Shown here: one piece after another, positions 33,601 through 48,600 of the stretch
How the letters are laid out: every line of letters begins with the position of its first letter
How positions within the stretch are numbered: position 1 is the stretch's first letter
Assembly: GCF_032118995.1 (NCBI RefSeq)
Contig: NC_092665.1
Span: forward strand, 7,311,501 to 7,375,500
Reading direction: 5' to 3'
Origin: Asterias amurensis
Taxonomy: Eukaryota > Echinodermata > Asteroidea > Forcipulatida > Asteriidae
DNA length: 64,000 bases
The notes under the pieces: model-generated
Seen by the model: the letters and a program-made list of their open reading frames with translations, nothing else
What the model was told of the DNA's origin: nothing
Databases searched by the model: none
Translations under genes and position numbers: made by a program

Positions 33601-36600
33601 GAGTTTTCAACTTGTTCCAATTCAACCAAGTTAAACAAGGTTCAACTTCAATTTTGACCTGGGTTGGCACGGCTGGTTACATCTCCACACAGTTCACAAT
33701 CCATATTTGTGTTGGTTACAACTCACCACGTGATCTACAAATGACCGTTGTGAAATATCAAATACCAAGAAATGGGATGGCGGCTTGAACTTGTTTATGC
33801 TTGAATGCAGTCGTTGTTTCTAGAGAGTTTGGCTTCAATAGTTCAGCTTTGAATACATGGCATAACACATGTTCGTATAGAGAATTATCTTCAAGTACGC
33901 GCTAATCCTCCAATCAGATTTGCAGAATGGAATGGTGATATAAACCTATATTGCATGGCTAATATGACAACCTGCGTCTTGTGTGCTCTATGTCACGTGT
34001 CAAGTTTGCTTGAAGATAAATTTGTTATCACACGCGCGCTTGTGGAAATACGGTAAAAATATAGCGCGTCTGCGTCCCATATCCAATTCGTATTCCACTC
34101 GCGCTTGTGTGATAACTTATAGTATTAGGAGTAAGTGACAACATGTGCTCATGTAACCATAAAACAACCAAACTAAGTAATGGAAACAAACATTAGGCCA
34201 AGTAAAAAAAGAAACATGTTTAGCATCCAAGTTTCTAGAAAAGCAAAGATAGACGTTAGTCTTTTGAAAATTTCAAATAACCTTTTTTTTTCTAGAGTTC
34301 AAACACACAATACATAAATGAAACATGTTGGACAAGACATTGAACAAAAAAGCATACTTTAAGAAAAAAGGAAAGAAGAGGGCCCTTTTTGTTTTTAATG
34401 GCTGCCCGACACATTTTCAAAGACAACCAGCTTGGCTATTTTTTGGCAGAGATTGTTAAAATATATTCCTTTTTCCGTTTACAAAAAACAATTATGAAAA
34501 AAAAAATATATATATATATATATATAAAATTTAAAAAAATAAAAAAAGAAGAAGGCCTCTCATCATAAGGAAGCGGGCGGGGACAGGTAACATATTTCTT
34601 TTTTACTTGACCTTATATACTACTGCAGTTTGTTTTGTACTAATTCTGTGGTTACCTACCTGACGACATGAGAGTATGCCTCTTGTCTGAAGTGAGTACA
34701 TAACGTGTCTTGACTACTTCCATCAGTGAGAAGTAATAATAGAATATGACCTTTGCCACCTGTGGCTAAGAATCGCTCATAAGTCTCTTCATTCAGTTCA
34801 CGTAACATCATATCTCTGACAAAACAAAACAATGTGTGGCATCAGTTACACAACTGATAGGTAGATGTGAAAGAAAGAAATATAAATGCGGGGTGTCATG
34901 GCAGAGCAGAAAAGAGCACCGAACTCAAGCTCTTGTGATTCTGAACTGCAGAGTGCGGGTTCCGCAGTCGTGAAACTTGTGTCCCTGAGCAAGACACAAT
35001 AACAAAATGCTTCTCTCCACCCAGGAATGAACGGGTACCTGTGAGGGCAGAGATGGTTCTTGTGATTAATTTAGCCGAGTAGCGCATAATAATGTTTCAC
35101 AAGGCTGTATACTCCCCAGGGAGCTTAGATTGTTTAAGGAATGATATAATGCTCAGTGACCAGGGGTATTAGCGCTTGGAAGCGCTTTGAGAGGCCCATC
35201 GGGTGTGGAAAGCACTATATAAAAACTGTTTTTTATTGTAATTATTTTTTTATTATTATTATTAAAAATTTACCCAGTCAGTTTCCCTTGTGGTTTATAT
35301 TGATATCTGAAACAAAAAGTCGCATCCCCTTAAGGTGACCCCCTTGCTGCCCCACGTTGTATCGTAATTTGAGTGTATTCCCTGGCTACGCGGCAGTTAA
35401 TGGTTGTATGGCTTCTGACTGGCACCCCTGAACAAAGATATTAATGGGGAGACTGCCAATATCTGAATATAGGGCCAGATAGCTCAGTTGGTAGAGCGCT
35501 GGCACGGTAACCCGAGCGCTGGCACGGTTGGTTCGAATCCAACTTTAGTAAATTCTTTGTTCAACCCCAAAATCATTTATAATTATTATGATGAGAGGGA
35601 GATTGTAAAATGCCCTGATATAATGAGTATGAAATGAGCTCAACTGGCTCTTCAGCTAATGACATAGACTTTACCTTGATCTTGAACTGGAGTCCGTTTC
35701 CCTTCCTCGTCTAACCTCAGTTGGAAAACTGTCAAAATAACAACAGCTTAGCATTCAAAGAACTGGTATCGCTCAAGTACTTCATACATGTATAAGCACC
35801 AGCTGTCACACTGGTGTCCTTAAGCAAGACACTTAGCACCTCAACGAATAATATTGGGTGCGTTCGTTTAGCTTCCCTGGGTCGACCCCGTCATGTGGCG
35901 TTTTTTTTTCACAGAACGAAAGTGTGCAGATAATTACCCACGTTCGTCCTGGAAAAAAAAACGCCACACACCGGGGTCGACCCAGGGGAGCTAAACGAAC
36001 GCACCCATTATAAGGGAATCTTTCTACCATCACTATTTTCAAACTGTGTCCGTTTAATGTAACTCTTTGGACATCATGTTTTGTGTCCTAAATAAAAGGA
36101 TCCAGACCCTTTAGAGAACAATCTAAACAGCAAAGAGATATTATCACTTGGTGCTGCCATTAACTAAAAATGAACTCAAACAAGCAGTTTGCCTCAAATC
36201 ACATACCTTTCACTGTTTGACCTGTTTCTCTCATTACGATTCTGCATGGCTTCCTTTCTGCAAACAAATTGAAGTTTAAAAAAATTATAAAACACGCTCT
36301 TTAATAATCAAATCCTTTCAGAATATTTGTGTAAAATGCAAACAGGTTTTAAAAGAAGTGACAGTACACAGGCCTGGAATTTCATCTGTGAAAATGTTGA
36401 AAGGGCAAGGCCATTTCCATTTTACAAGGGCACTTCCATTGGAAAATCTCAAAGCCAATTGGAAACTTTTTAAAGGCAGTGGACACTATTGGTAATTACT
36501 CAAAATAATTATTAGCATAAAACCTAACTTGGTAACGATTAATCATGTTAATGGGGACAGGTTGATGGTAGAAAACGGCTCCCTCTGAAGTGACACAGTT

Positions 36601-39600
36601 TTTGAGAAAGAAGTAATTTTCCACGAAATTTGATTTTGAGACCTCCGATTTAGATCTTGAGGTCTCGAAATCAACCATCTAAACGCACACAACTTCGTGT
36701 GACAAGGGTGTATTTTCTTTCATTATTATCTCGCAACTGCGACGACCACTTGAGCTCAAGTTTTCACCGGTTTGTTATTTTATGTACATGTTGAGATACA
36801 CCGAGTGAGAAGACTGGTCTTTGACAGCTACCAATAGTGTCCAGTGTCTTTAAATACCAACTTATTCATCTTAAAGTAAATTGAAACTCTACTCAGTCTT
36901 CTGTCAAAATAATTGGTTGAAAACTTGCAAAGAAATTAGTCTTGTCGATAGCTTGTGACGTCACGCTAAAATTAGCGCTCTTACTGGGGTCAATGGAGGC
37001 AAATTATTGGAGGCTAGCTTTTTTTCTGTGCTTAAAAACAGGCGCATGAACTCGGCGACCGTGTAGCTTTTGCGTGTTATGCAAGGTGTCTTTTGGGACA
37101 CAAACTTAACACACAGGATTGGCATACCAATTTTTAATTGAACACCTGTTCGTCTGCTTATTAAACTATGCATACTCCATCGTAATAATGTTTGAAGATG
37201 ACAACATAACTTTGAGAAGAGGAATAATCATATTACCAAGGTGTAACAAAACGATTTTTGCACGCTGTGAATGGGGTCCATGGGTTTTGTACACCCTCGG
37301 GGGGGGGAAATGGAAACCTCGGCTTCGCCTCGGGTGCCTATTTCCCCTTCGGTGTAAAAAACACCATGGACCCCGTCGCAGCGTTCAACAATTGTATACT
37401 GGAACAGCCTTGAAGTAGACCTAGAGGATAACAAACTCTCGTCACATTCAAGCTGGGACCATCCACTGAAGTACTAGCTCATCATAACACCCATTTCTAA
37501 TCACACTTTCTGAGCATAATTCTACAACTGATGCCAACTCTTGCTATTATCAGGTTATACATGGACCCATCCGCAATACGCAGTGCATCTAATCCTCATA
37601 CATGAGGCTACATTGAGGGACCATTCCACTGAAGTACTAGCTCATCATAACACCCTTTTCTTATCACACTTTCAGAGCATAATTCTGCAACTGATGCCAA
37701 CTCTTGCTATTATACATGGACCCATCCGCAATACGCAGTGCATCTAATCCTCATACATGAGGCTACATTGAGGGGCCATCCACTGAAGTACTAGCTCATC
37801 ATAACACTCATTTCTAATCACACTTTCAGAGCATAGTTCTGCAACTGATGCCAGCTCTTGCTATTTTACATGGACCCATCCGCAATACGCAGTGCATCTA
37901 ATCCTCATACATGAGGCTACATTGAGGGACCATCCACTGAAGTACTAGCTCATCATAACACCCATTTCTAATCACACTTTCAGAGCATAGTTCTGCAACT
38001 GATGCCAGCTCTTGCTATTTTACATGGACCCATCCGCAATACGCAGTGCATCTAATCCTCATACATGAGGCTACATTGAGGGGCCATCCACTGAAGTACT
38101 AGCTCATCATAACACTCATTTCTAATCACACTTTCAGAGCATAGTTCTGCAACTGATGCCAGCTCTTGCTATTTTACATGGACCCATCCGCAATACGCAG
38201 TGCATCTAATCCTCATACATGAGGCTACATTGAGGGGCCATCCACTGAAGTACTAGCTCATCATAACACTCATTTATAATCACACTTTCTGAGCATAATT
38301 CTGCAACTGATGCCAGCTCTTGCTATTATACATGGACCCATCCGCAATACGCAGTGCATCTAATCCTCATACATGAGGCTACATTGAGGGACCATCCACT
38401 GAAGTTCTAGCTCATCATAACACATATTTATAATCACACTTTCTGAGCATAATTCTGCAACTGATGCCAACTCTTGCTATTATACATGGACCCATCCGCA
38501 ATACGCAGTGCATCTAATCCTCATACATGAGGCTACATTGAGGGACCATCCACTGAAGTACTAGCTCATCATAACACCCATTTCTAATCACACTTTCTGA
38601 GCATAATTCTGCACTTGATGCCAACTCTTGCTATTTTACATGGACCCATCCGCAATACGCAGTGCATCTAATCCTCATACATGAGGCTACATTGAGGGAC
38701 CATCCACTGAAGTACTAGCTCATCATAACACCCATTTCTAATCACACTTTCTGAGCATAATTCTGCACTTGATGCCAACTCTTGCTATTTTACATGGACC
38801 CATCCGCAATACGCAGTGCATCTAATCCTCATACATGAGGCTACATTGAGGGACCATCCACTGAAGTACTAGCTCATCATAACACCCATTTCTAATCACA
38901 CTTTCTGAGCATAATTCTGCACTTGATGCCAACTCTTGCTATTTTACATGGACCCATCCGCAATACGCAGTGCATCTAATCCTCATACATGAGGCTGCAC
39001 TGGGACTTTCAAGGACTTTCTGCCGCCCCCCAACTTTGGAACTCTCTTCCCGGCTACATCCGCTCTCCACAGAGCATAGAACAATTCAAAACTCTGCTCA
39101 AATCCCATTTGTTGTCTATTGCCTGCTGTTCAGTTTAATCCTTTTGTTTGCTTATTGTTAGCGTATTTATTGTTCATTGGTTGCTTGTTTATTTGCACTT
39201 TGTTTTTTGTAAAGCGCATTGGTATTTCTTTCAGTTATGATATGCGCATATAAGAATTAGCTATACTTATTATTAAAAGGACATTACATTGATATGTAGT
39301 ATTATCTTCAAGTACGCGCTAATCCTCCAATCAGATTGGCAGAATGGAGTGGTGATAAAAACCTATATTGCACGGCTAATATCACTACCATGCGTCTTGT
39401 GTGTTCTATGTCACGCGCCAAGTTTGCTTGAAGATAAATACGTTATCACACGCGCGCTCGTGGAAATACGGAAAATATAGCACGTCTGCGTCCCATATCC
39501 AACTCGGCCTTCGGCCTCGTTGGATATGGGATGCAGAAGCGCTATATTTTTCCATATTCCACTCGCGCTTGTGTGATAACTTATAATATTACACTCACCC

Positions 39601-42600
39601 TGTGTTGAGAAGCCCAGCAAAGGCAAGAAAGAATGCAAGTAGATATACTATGACCACAACAACCGCTATGGAAGATTCACTCCTGCAACCCAAACAAAAA
39701 CACTATCTACAATCAAAGCATCTCTTGTAATAACGTCGAGCCACCTCACCTGCAGCCGATGTCACGAAACGCTAGGATTAATCCTATCTTGAGTTAGGAC
39801 GAGTAACCCCTGCTAACCTAAGATGGGTTCAATGCGTCCTACATCTTTGAAGGAACTTTACTCGTCCTAAGTCCTAAGATTAATCCTAAGTTGGGAAGAG
39901 TTTGGTGAAATCGACGCCTGGGCCCACTATTCCATACACTGCTCAACGATAAGCACATTTTCGTGATTACTGTAGCAGAAAAGATTTTTAGATTGACTTA
40001 CCATGCAGAAAAGATGAATTGTTTCAATTGTGAGGAATGACCTGTGATTTGACTCCATGTACGTTGAACCCATTGCACAATAAAATGCTAACATTGAAAA
40101 TCAAAAAGGAAAACAAAAATTAATGCCAGAACACAAAAAATGTGTAGAATACTTTTGTAGATTGTTACAGAACATAAATATCTATAGGCAGGTACTTCTA
40201 ATGGTACCTCAACTTTTCTGACATGTCTTAGGAATAAAGGAAATTATCCAGGAAATTATTTAATATCAAGAGATAATGTTGTTGTTTTACCAGAGTGTCT
40301 TACAGTCAGTTGATATTTTTAGTTTAGAGAGCTGTTGATAGTATAAAACATTGTGAGAAACGGCTCCCTCTGAAGTAGTGTAGTTTTTGAGAAAGAGGTA
40401 ATTTCTCACTCAAATATTTGAATTAAGAGACCTCAGTTGAGGTCTCAAATTCAAAGCATCTGGAAGCACAACCTTTTGTGCGACAAGAGTGTTTTTTCTT
40501 CCACTATTTTCTCGCAACTCCGACGACCAATTGAGTCAAAATTTTCACAGGTTTGTTATTCTGTGCATATATTGGGATACACCAAGTGAGAATACTGGTC
40601 TCTGACAACTGCCAAAGGTGTCCAGTGTCTTAAAGTTAAAAAAAAAAAAATTTTCAACAGTTCTTACCGGGGCATTCTCATCTAGAAGTTCAGGCAATGT
40701 TGTCTTGAAGTCTAAACTAACAGTTCCATCTTTGACTTGTTGCAGGAAAAGGACCAATTGCTTCTTGTCTTCATCAGGCTCATTGCCATGCCAACCATCA
40801 GGCAGCCAATCATATCTGACTTTCCTGCCATTTTGTCTCCAGAGAATGAGAACCTAGGAAAAAAAGTCAGCAGTGTCTATTTATTAGTTTGACGCAGACA
40901 CTTGATTTGCTATGAACATGTACAATATATATTTGGTTTGCGGTAACACCCATCTACTTGCCAGGTACATGTAGAGTTTGTTCTTAAGATTAGAGAACTG
41001 TATTTTTATATTCTACTATCGCGGAGTAGATTTATCGGGTTGTCCGGGAGACTTCTCAGTTCTGAAATGAGCTGTCCTGCTTTTTAACTTCTACCTTGGC
41101 GGATTGTATAGAAAATTGGCTGGTACTACTACTTTAGCTTATAGGATCATTAGTTACTGACTACCGCAGAGTAAATTCTTAAATTGGTCTCAACGTTTCT
41201 ACTAGCTTGCTCTAGTCATCGTCAGGAGACTGAAGAGATAAGAGAGAAGTGGGCCTCTTTATGTACAATGTTCTCAACTACTTCAAGTTTACACCCCGTC
41301 AAGGAATCTTGGATCAAGTTCCATGCTTCTCCTCAATGAACCCAAGTCTCGACACACCCGGGATGACAGGTCATATTCTTCAGCTGCGCAACGCATCTGG
41401 AACTCTCTACCACTTAATCTAGATCTTGTCTTTGTACCCCAAACTCTTCTCAAAACCTCTTTTATGTTACAGGTTTTTCAGTGACTTATTTTGTTGTGTC
41501 TGTTTTTCTTTTGTTTTGTTTTTGATTTTACCGTGCTGCAAAATAAGCTTATTCAATCACAAGAACCATCTGTGCCCTCACATGTACCAATTTTCCCCCT
41601 AGGTGGAGAGAAGCAATTATAGACAAGTGTCTTGCTTAGTGTCGTGAGCAGGACTCGAACCCACACTCTGCTGAACAGAACCACCAGAGCTTGAGTTTGG
41701 TGCTCTTTATTTGTTTATCCGCTCGGCCATGACACTCCATAAATTTCTCATAATCTACTCACTGGTACTGGGCTTTCCATATCCAGATCAACCTTCTTCC
41801 CAAGAATCTTAACTAACTCCATTTGTGTGTCCTGGTAGATATGGGCAAAGTGTGTATCCTGTGGGAAGGATTGTAGAGTCTTTGCAGCATTCCTGAAGGA
41901 GTCTAGATGTTCCTTATGCATGGAGGGATTCTTGGTTATCAAAATGACGCAGATACTAAAGAGATGAGAAATAAAACACTCTTGAGAATGAAGAACAAGA
42001 CGAAGGTCCTTTTCAAAGGCTTGAGCTCTGGATGTGGCTCTTTAAAGGATTGAGGTAATTTTTGTAACACAAAACACAATGTCCACAGATTTACATTAAA
42101 GCCATTGGCAGTTTCTGAACAGAAAAAAAAACCGGTATTTAGACCCACACCCTGCTGATCCAATATCAGAGCTTGAATCCGGTGCTCTTAAAGCCATTGG
42201 ACCCTTTCGGTAAAGAAAAAAAATAAAAGTTCACAGATTATACAAATAACCTTCAGGGTTTACAGAAGGTAATGGTGAAAGACTTCCCTAAATTATTCCA
42301 TAAATTGCTTTGCTTTTTGAGAAAACATTAAAACAATTATCAATTCTCGATATCGAGAATAACGGATTTATCTTAAACACATTTAATGACAGGGCGAAAC
42401 GTGCGGAAACAAGGGTGTGTTTTCCCGTTATTTTCTCCCAACTCCGATGACCAATTGAGCCTACATTTTCACAGGTTTGTTATTTTATATATAAGTTGCG
42501 ATACACGAAGTGTGAGCCTTTGGACAATACTCTTTACTGATGTTGTGCGATTGTTTTAACAGAGGGTAAATCTTTTCAGGTTTGCACATTTTGACATGTC

Positions 42601-45600
42601 AGGACCTGCGACACTTGTCAAAAGTGACTCTTGTGTATTCTACTTTAGTGCAACTAACAACTCAAAAAAACATAAAAAATAAAAATTAATATTCTTTACC
42701 CCCGATGCAAATTTAACATCTCTTATATCGTTGCCGTACCCGTTGCCAAAATATAGGATACACACTGCCTCTAGCTACCGGGCAACATCAGTGGTCTAGT
42801 TGGTTAGAATTGCAAGGTTCGTGGGTTCGAATCCCACCCAAGTAATATGCCTGTGACATTTTTTCCCATGACTCGGGAAAGTACTGAGTATACACGTACA
42901 TGTACAGTGCTAACACATATCAGTGTATGGGTAAAAAAACAAAATTAATAAACCTCGTAAACACAAAGTAAAATATGCATCTAAAAGTGTGTATAGTTTA
43001 AAAATATAAAAAGGCAAAAGTCCATCGATTGATTTATAAAAGCGGTAAAAACATTAAACCTCACCTTCGTCCATAAGCTACCGGTGACTCTGCACAGATG
43101 TTTTCGTACAACTGTTGTGAAGTCAACCGGGGAACAAACAGGTACCGGTTGTTGTTGATGGCTGTTTCAAGTAGTGATATATCAATCTTTAATGACTGTG
43201 GGATCAGTCAGATATGGACAAAAATAATCCATTAACGTTGGTTAACAAAATATCAGTCATGAAGAATTGACCTTTGAAGGGTCTGGGTACTTTTTGTAGG
43301 ACACAAAACACAATGTCCACAGATTTACATTAAACTTAAACAGTTTGAATGATGGTGAAAAGTATCCCTTAAAATATTATGTACTGAGGTGCTGTAGTTT
43401 TTGAGAAATGAGTAAAACAAGTCAGAAAAAATAATTTTCTCAGTGAGACGAAAACATTGTTTTACTCGTTTCTCAATAACTACAGCAAGTAATATTTTAA
43501 GGGAAGCCTACTTCTATCATTATCTCCAAACTGTGTAAGTTAAATGTAAATCTGTTGACATTGTGTTTTGTGTTTATACAAAAAGTACCCAAACCCTTTA
43601 AAAAACATTTTGAGAATGAGTTAGTTTGAAAGCTAGAGACTATATGTAGTTGGTTAGTGTTGCTATGAAACTATTATATATTAGGTCCTTAAAGTCACCT
43701 AGAAATATTATTTTTTTTCTTTCAAACATAAGAGTATATTGCTTACGAACAATAAAACAATTTTTTTAGTAATTGTTTGTCATGATTTATATGTTTAAAA
43801 AGTATATAAAGTTGTTTGGGGGGCGAACTCCGCCTACCCCTTTTGTGACGTCAATCGAGGCAGACTTTGCCTGCAATGCATATAGTAAACACACGTGAAA
43901 AGTACATGTACGTCCAAGTCGTGAGTTGGTACATTTCAAAAAGTGTTTTTCTGCATTCAGCAGCAATACACCTGGTCGGCATTGCCGGAAAAAAAAAAAA
44001 AGGAAAAAAATAAAACGTACAAACTCACAATTTGGTCCGTACATGTACTTTGCAATTGTGTTTACTCTACGCATTACAGGCAAAGTCTGCCTCGATTGAC
44101 GTCACGAACAGCGCCCTCTCGGGTCGGGGTCTACTCTGAAACTTAGTGAAATTGTTATACCGCAATGAGTGTTTGAAGAACTTGTACCCCAAAAATGATT
44201 CACTTGTTATTTTATTAGAAAGCTTTGCCACTTTGTGAAAAGGCCATTGATGTGTATATGTTGGGCGCAATCGGTCAATCTGCGCGATCAACCGATCGCG
44301 CTGCGCTATTGAACGATCAATTTAAGATCAATTGGTCGCGCAGCAATCGGTCGATCGCGCAACAATCGGTCGATCGCACAATGACATCTTTGCAACCGAT
44401 CGTGCAGAAAAAGTTTTGCGCGATCTACCGATCGTGCAGGAATGGGTTTGCGCGATCGACCGATCGTGCAGGAATGGTTTCGCGCGATCGACCGATCGTG
44501 CAGGTAAACTATTCCTTAGGGCGATTTCTCAAAGCAATAAAATTCATAGCAGGACAAATTTTCAGTATCACCATAGTGATTTATATAGTGACGTCACACT
44601 ACGATTGATTTGCAGTTACAATCAATGTTACATCTTTGTGAATTCGGCCCTTGAACATCAGCCGAGCGCCAAACAATTCCTGCACAATCGGCCGATCGCG
44701 CAAAACCATTCCTGCACAATCGGCCGATCACTCATAACCATTCCTGCACAATCGCGCCGAGCCATTCCCGCACGATCGGTTGATCGCGCATGTTCGTTGC
44801 CGAATGTTGCGCGATCGACCGATTGTTGCGCGATCGACCGATTGATGCGCGATCGACCGATTCCTGCGCGATCGACCGATTGCTGCGCGACCAATAGATA
44901 TTTCAATAACGCAGCGCGATCGGTCGATAGCGCAGCGCGATCGGTTGATCGCGCAGATTGACCGATCGCGCCCAACATATACATGTGAACATTTATCAAA
45001 ATCCTCTAAAGCATGACCATTTATTTGTCTATTTTTAATGTGGACAATGAAAACTAAGCATACAGTTAAAAAAACATAACAATGAGTATAATAATGAAAG
45101 ATGGATGCCAGATAACTCGGAACAGTAATAAAATGTATGGAAATTTCAAAGATAATATTGAGTGTACACATTAACATGCTAGCCAACTAGCAGGGAAAAA
45201 GGTTAAGCATACTGCCTTAGTATATTTCCCTGAGACAGGACTTGGACATAACAAGGACGAAAATAACAATGACACGGACCAGACTAATCAATCATTATCA
45301 AAACAACAATCTTTGTATAAATAGCGTATATATACATGTATGTATAGGATTTGAGGCATTGCATGGTGTGGTAATATATTTGCTTTGCAGTAACACAATG
45401 TGTGTATCTACTTGCCAGGTAGAGTTTCTTAGTGAACTGTCTTTCTGTATCCTACTTCTGAGGAATATCGGATGTTCAGGAGACTTTTCAGTTCTAAAAA
45501 GAACTGTCCTGCTTATAAACTACTACCGGGGCATAGGGTATAGACAATTGGCTGGGACTACTACTTTAGCTTATAGGATAGTTATTAACTGCACTACATG

Positions 45601-48600
45601 TACCTTGGAGTCAGTTCTTGGATTGGTCTCAACGTTTTGACTAGCTTGCTCAAGTCATCGCCGCAAACCAAATATATAGTGTATACTAGATCTACAAATA
45701 CATGAGGTGATGGTTCAGTTGTTAGAGAATGACTTGAGTGAGCGAGAATTTTTAATATTTTTGAACCTCAATTAGCCTGGTTGAGGTATGGCAGACGTGA
45801 TTGGAGTGCACTGTTTAGTTTGGGTGTATACACACAAATTCACCCCAAACCTTGTAGTGCTGAAGTATTAAAATGGCTTACAGATTTGTACTGAATGAGA
45901 AAGGCAGTGGACACTATTGGTAATTACTCAAAATAATTATTAGCATACAACCTCACTTGGTAACGAGTAATGGGGAGAGGTTGATAGTATAAATCATTGT
46001 GAGAAACGGCTCCCTCTGAAGTGACGTAGTTTTCGAGAAAGAAGTAATTTTCCACGAATTTTATTTCGAGACCTCAATTTAGAACTTGAGGTCTCGAAAT
46101 CAACCATCTAAACGCACACAACTTCGTGTGACAAGGGTGTTTTGTTCTTTAATAGTTATCTCGCAACTCCGACGACCAATCAATCTCAAATTTTCACAGG
46201 TTTGTTATTTTATGCATATGTTGAGATACAGCAAGTGAGAAGCATGGTCTTTGACAATTACCAATAGTGTCCACTGGCTTTAAATCCTCACCTGGTGTTT
46301 CTCAACATATTCCTCATTATCTTCCTTAAAGATAAGTAGAGTTGGTTCCGTTGATGAGATGTCAAACTTCCACACTAGCTCTGCGGTGTCTTTGCCTCCA
46401 ATCTGAGTGAAGCCAAACGTGTGTACGTTTTGTAGTTTAAACGCTAGTAGTTGATAGAGGAGAGAAGGAGAAGAGCGACGAGAGAAGAGAAGAGATCTTG
46501 GCTTGTTGTCACTTTGCCAACCTGAGAAGAAACTCTCCTGGTTTGCATCTGTAACCTGGATATAAACCACAGGGAGAAACACATGTAAGAAAAGTCAATT
46601 AATAATAGTGGCTTCTTATACTGGGAGTCTCAAAAAAAACTATTATACAGGTACTTTTGAAAAATATATGAAAAATATATGATTCTGGGGAGAAAGGTTT
46701 AGATCATGTATGGATAGCTTATGGACTCAACTTTCATATGACACCAAAAAGTTTGTAAATACTGTATGCTTGGTTGAGCACTGCTTTATAGGGCTCAGGT
46801 CTATCACGCAGTAACGCTCATGGTGCTTCAACATTATTACCCCTGGTCACTGGGCCTTTTCATTTCTTGAACCATCTCAGCTCCTTGGGAGTATACGGCC
46901 TGTGCTGCCAAATATGTGGCCGCACTCAGCTAAATCAATCACAAGAACCATCTGTCCTCACAAGTACCCATTTACCACTAGGTGGAGCGAACTTAGAGAA
47001 GCTTGGTTAAGTGCCTTGCTCAAGGACACAAAGGTCATGACTGGGACTCCAACCCACACTCTGCTAATCAGAAACAACAGGCTTGAGTTCGGTGCTCTTA
47101 TCCGCTCGGCCACGAAACTCCACACATTTAATAACAATAGCTTGGCTATGGTTGGCTGAAATGGTAACATTGACGATAAGGACTTTTATGCAACCTGTAC
47201 ATAGCCACTGCTGAAGCCATTGGAATCAGCTTAATTCAAATACAGACCATGTGCCCTTTGTTTACAACTTAACCACACTCTGTTGAAAACTGGCAAGCGC
47301 ACAGTTTTGGGTTTTTTTTTTCCAAATTTCTTCTGTGGACATTGTGTTTTGTGAAAAAGAACCCAAATCCTTAAAGGTGTCAATTATTTCACATTTATAA
47401 CTCTTCAGTATTAGACTTACTCTTGATACGGCATCAGATGGGAGGAGACCCTGTACAAACTCCTTGAGTGTATCTTTACTGATGTGACTTCTACTGAAGC
47501 TGTAAATCTTCCCATTAATGATACCAACGATGGAGGGCCATTGGTAAACTCCAAGTTTCTTGAGCAGTGGACGGCTGTAGTCTCCATGAACAGTTCCCAT
47601 GCCAACACCTATATTAAATGTGATGTGTTTATTTCCAAATGGTACAATAGATTGCACAATGGCTGTAGAACTAAATCTGGCCAAAAGAATAAGCTCAGGA
47701 CATACCGTATTTTCAAAACCCAGTTTGAATTTGAGTTATATTTACAATGTGTTAACAAGCCTTCTTATCGCCTTTTATGTGGCCCGTTTCAGATGCTCTT
47801 CACACAAGCTACATATTGAAATAGGAAGGTATATTGGGTTAGAGTAAAGCCAAAGAATTTGCCCGCATTGTCACCTTGATGTTGAAACAGAAATCCATGT
47901 TCTGCTTGATTGCCCCCTGATACAACGACCTTAGGACTATTATGTTGGCTTATATTATTGATCACTACAAAAGCTTTGAAACTCTTGGCAGGGATGACAT
48001 GTTTAAGTTTTTGATGGACACTCCCGATGAAGCTATTGTTGTTTGCGTTGCCAAGTACATCTTCTTATATACTGCTTTAAAAGAAAATCAAACTGTGTGA
48101 TTATTTGTTTTTGTTTTAAGTTAAATTCCTTTCCCTGTGACTTATTCATTCACTGTATTTTGTTTTTATAATATTGTTACCCTCCCCAGGGTTATGGGGT
48201 GTGTTCCAGTTTGGAATAAAACATAATACAATACAATATAATACAAATTAAAAAGTGTTGAGTTATTAAAGGAACACGTTGCCTAATAGATTGGTCGAGT
48301 TGGTCTTTGAAAAGCGTTTGTAACCGTTTGTTATAAAATACATTGGGTAAATGTAGAAAGATGTAAAAGTAGAATATAATGATCTACACAAACATGCTTT
48401 GAAATTGCACGGTTTCAGTTTTCCTTTTACCTCGTCGACTAACACGGTCGACCATTTATGGGATTCTGTGGTAAGTTCGCAAAGATCTGCTTTTTTATTG
48501 ATATGTTGACAACACCAACGTAGCCAGAAATCACACCCAAGTTTACTATTCAACTTGGGAGGCTGCAGCCAAGGAATCATCTGAAGGGGATGCATTTTTT

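Noticed and set aside
37455..38996. CRISPR-like array
   Set aside because: Units are whole 154-bp tandem copies with no short direct repeat plus variable spacer pattern, and the setting is an animal intron.
44332..44961. 209-codon open frame, with open frames on the opposite strand too
   Set aside because: All are produced by the GATCGACC short repeats, whose palindromic core has few stops in any phase. The residues just repeat RSIAQQSVDR-type words.
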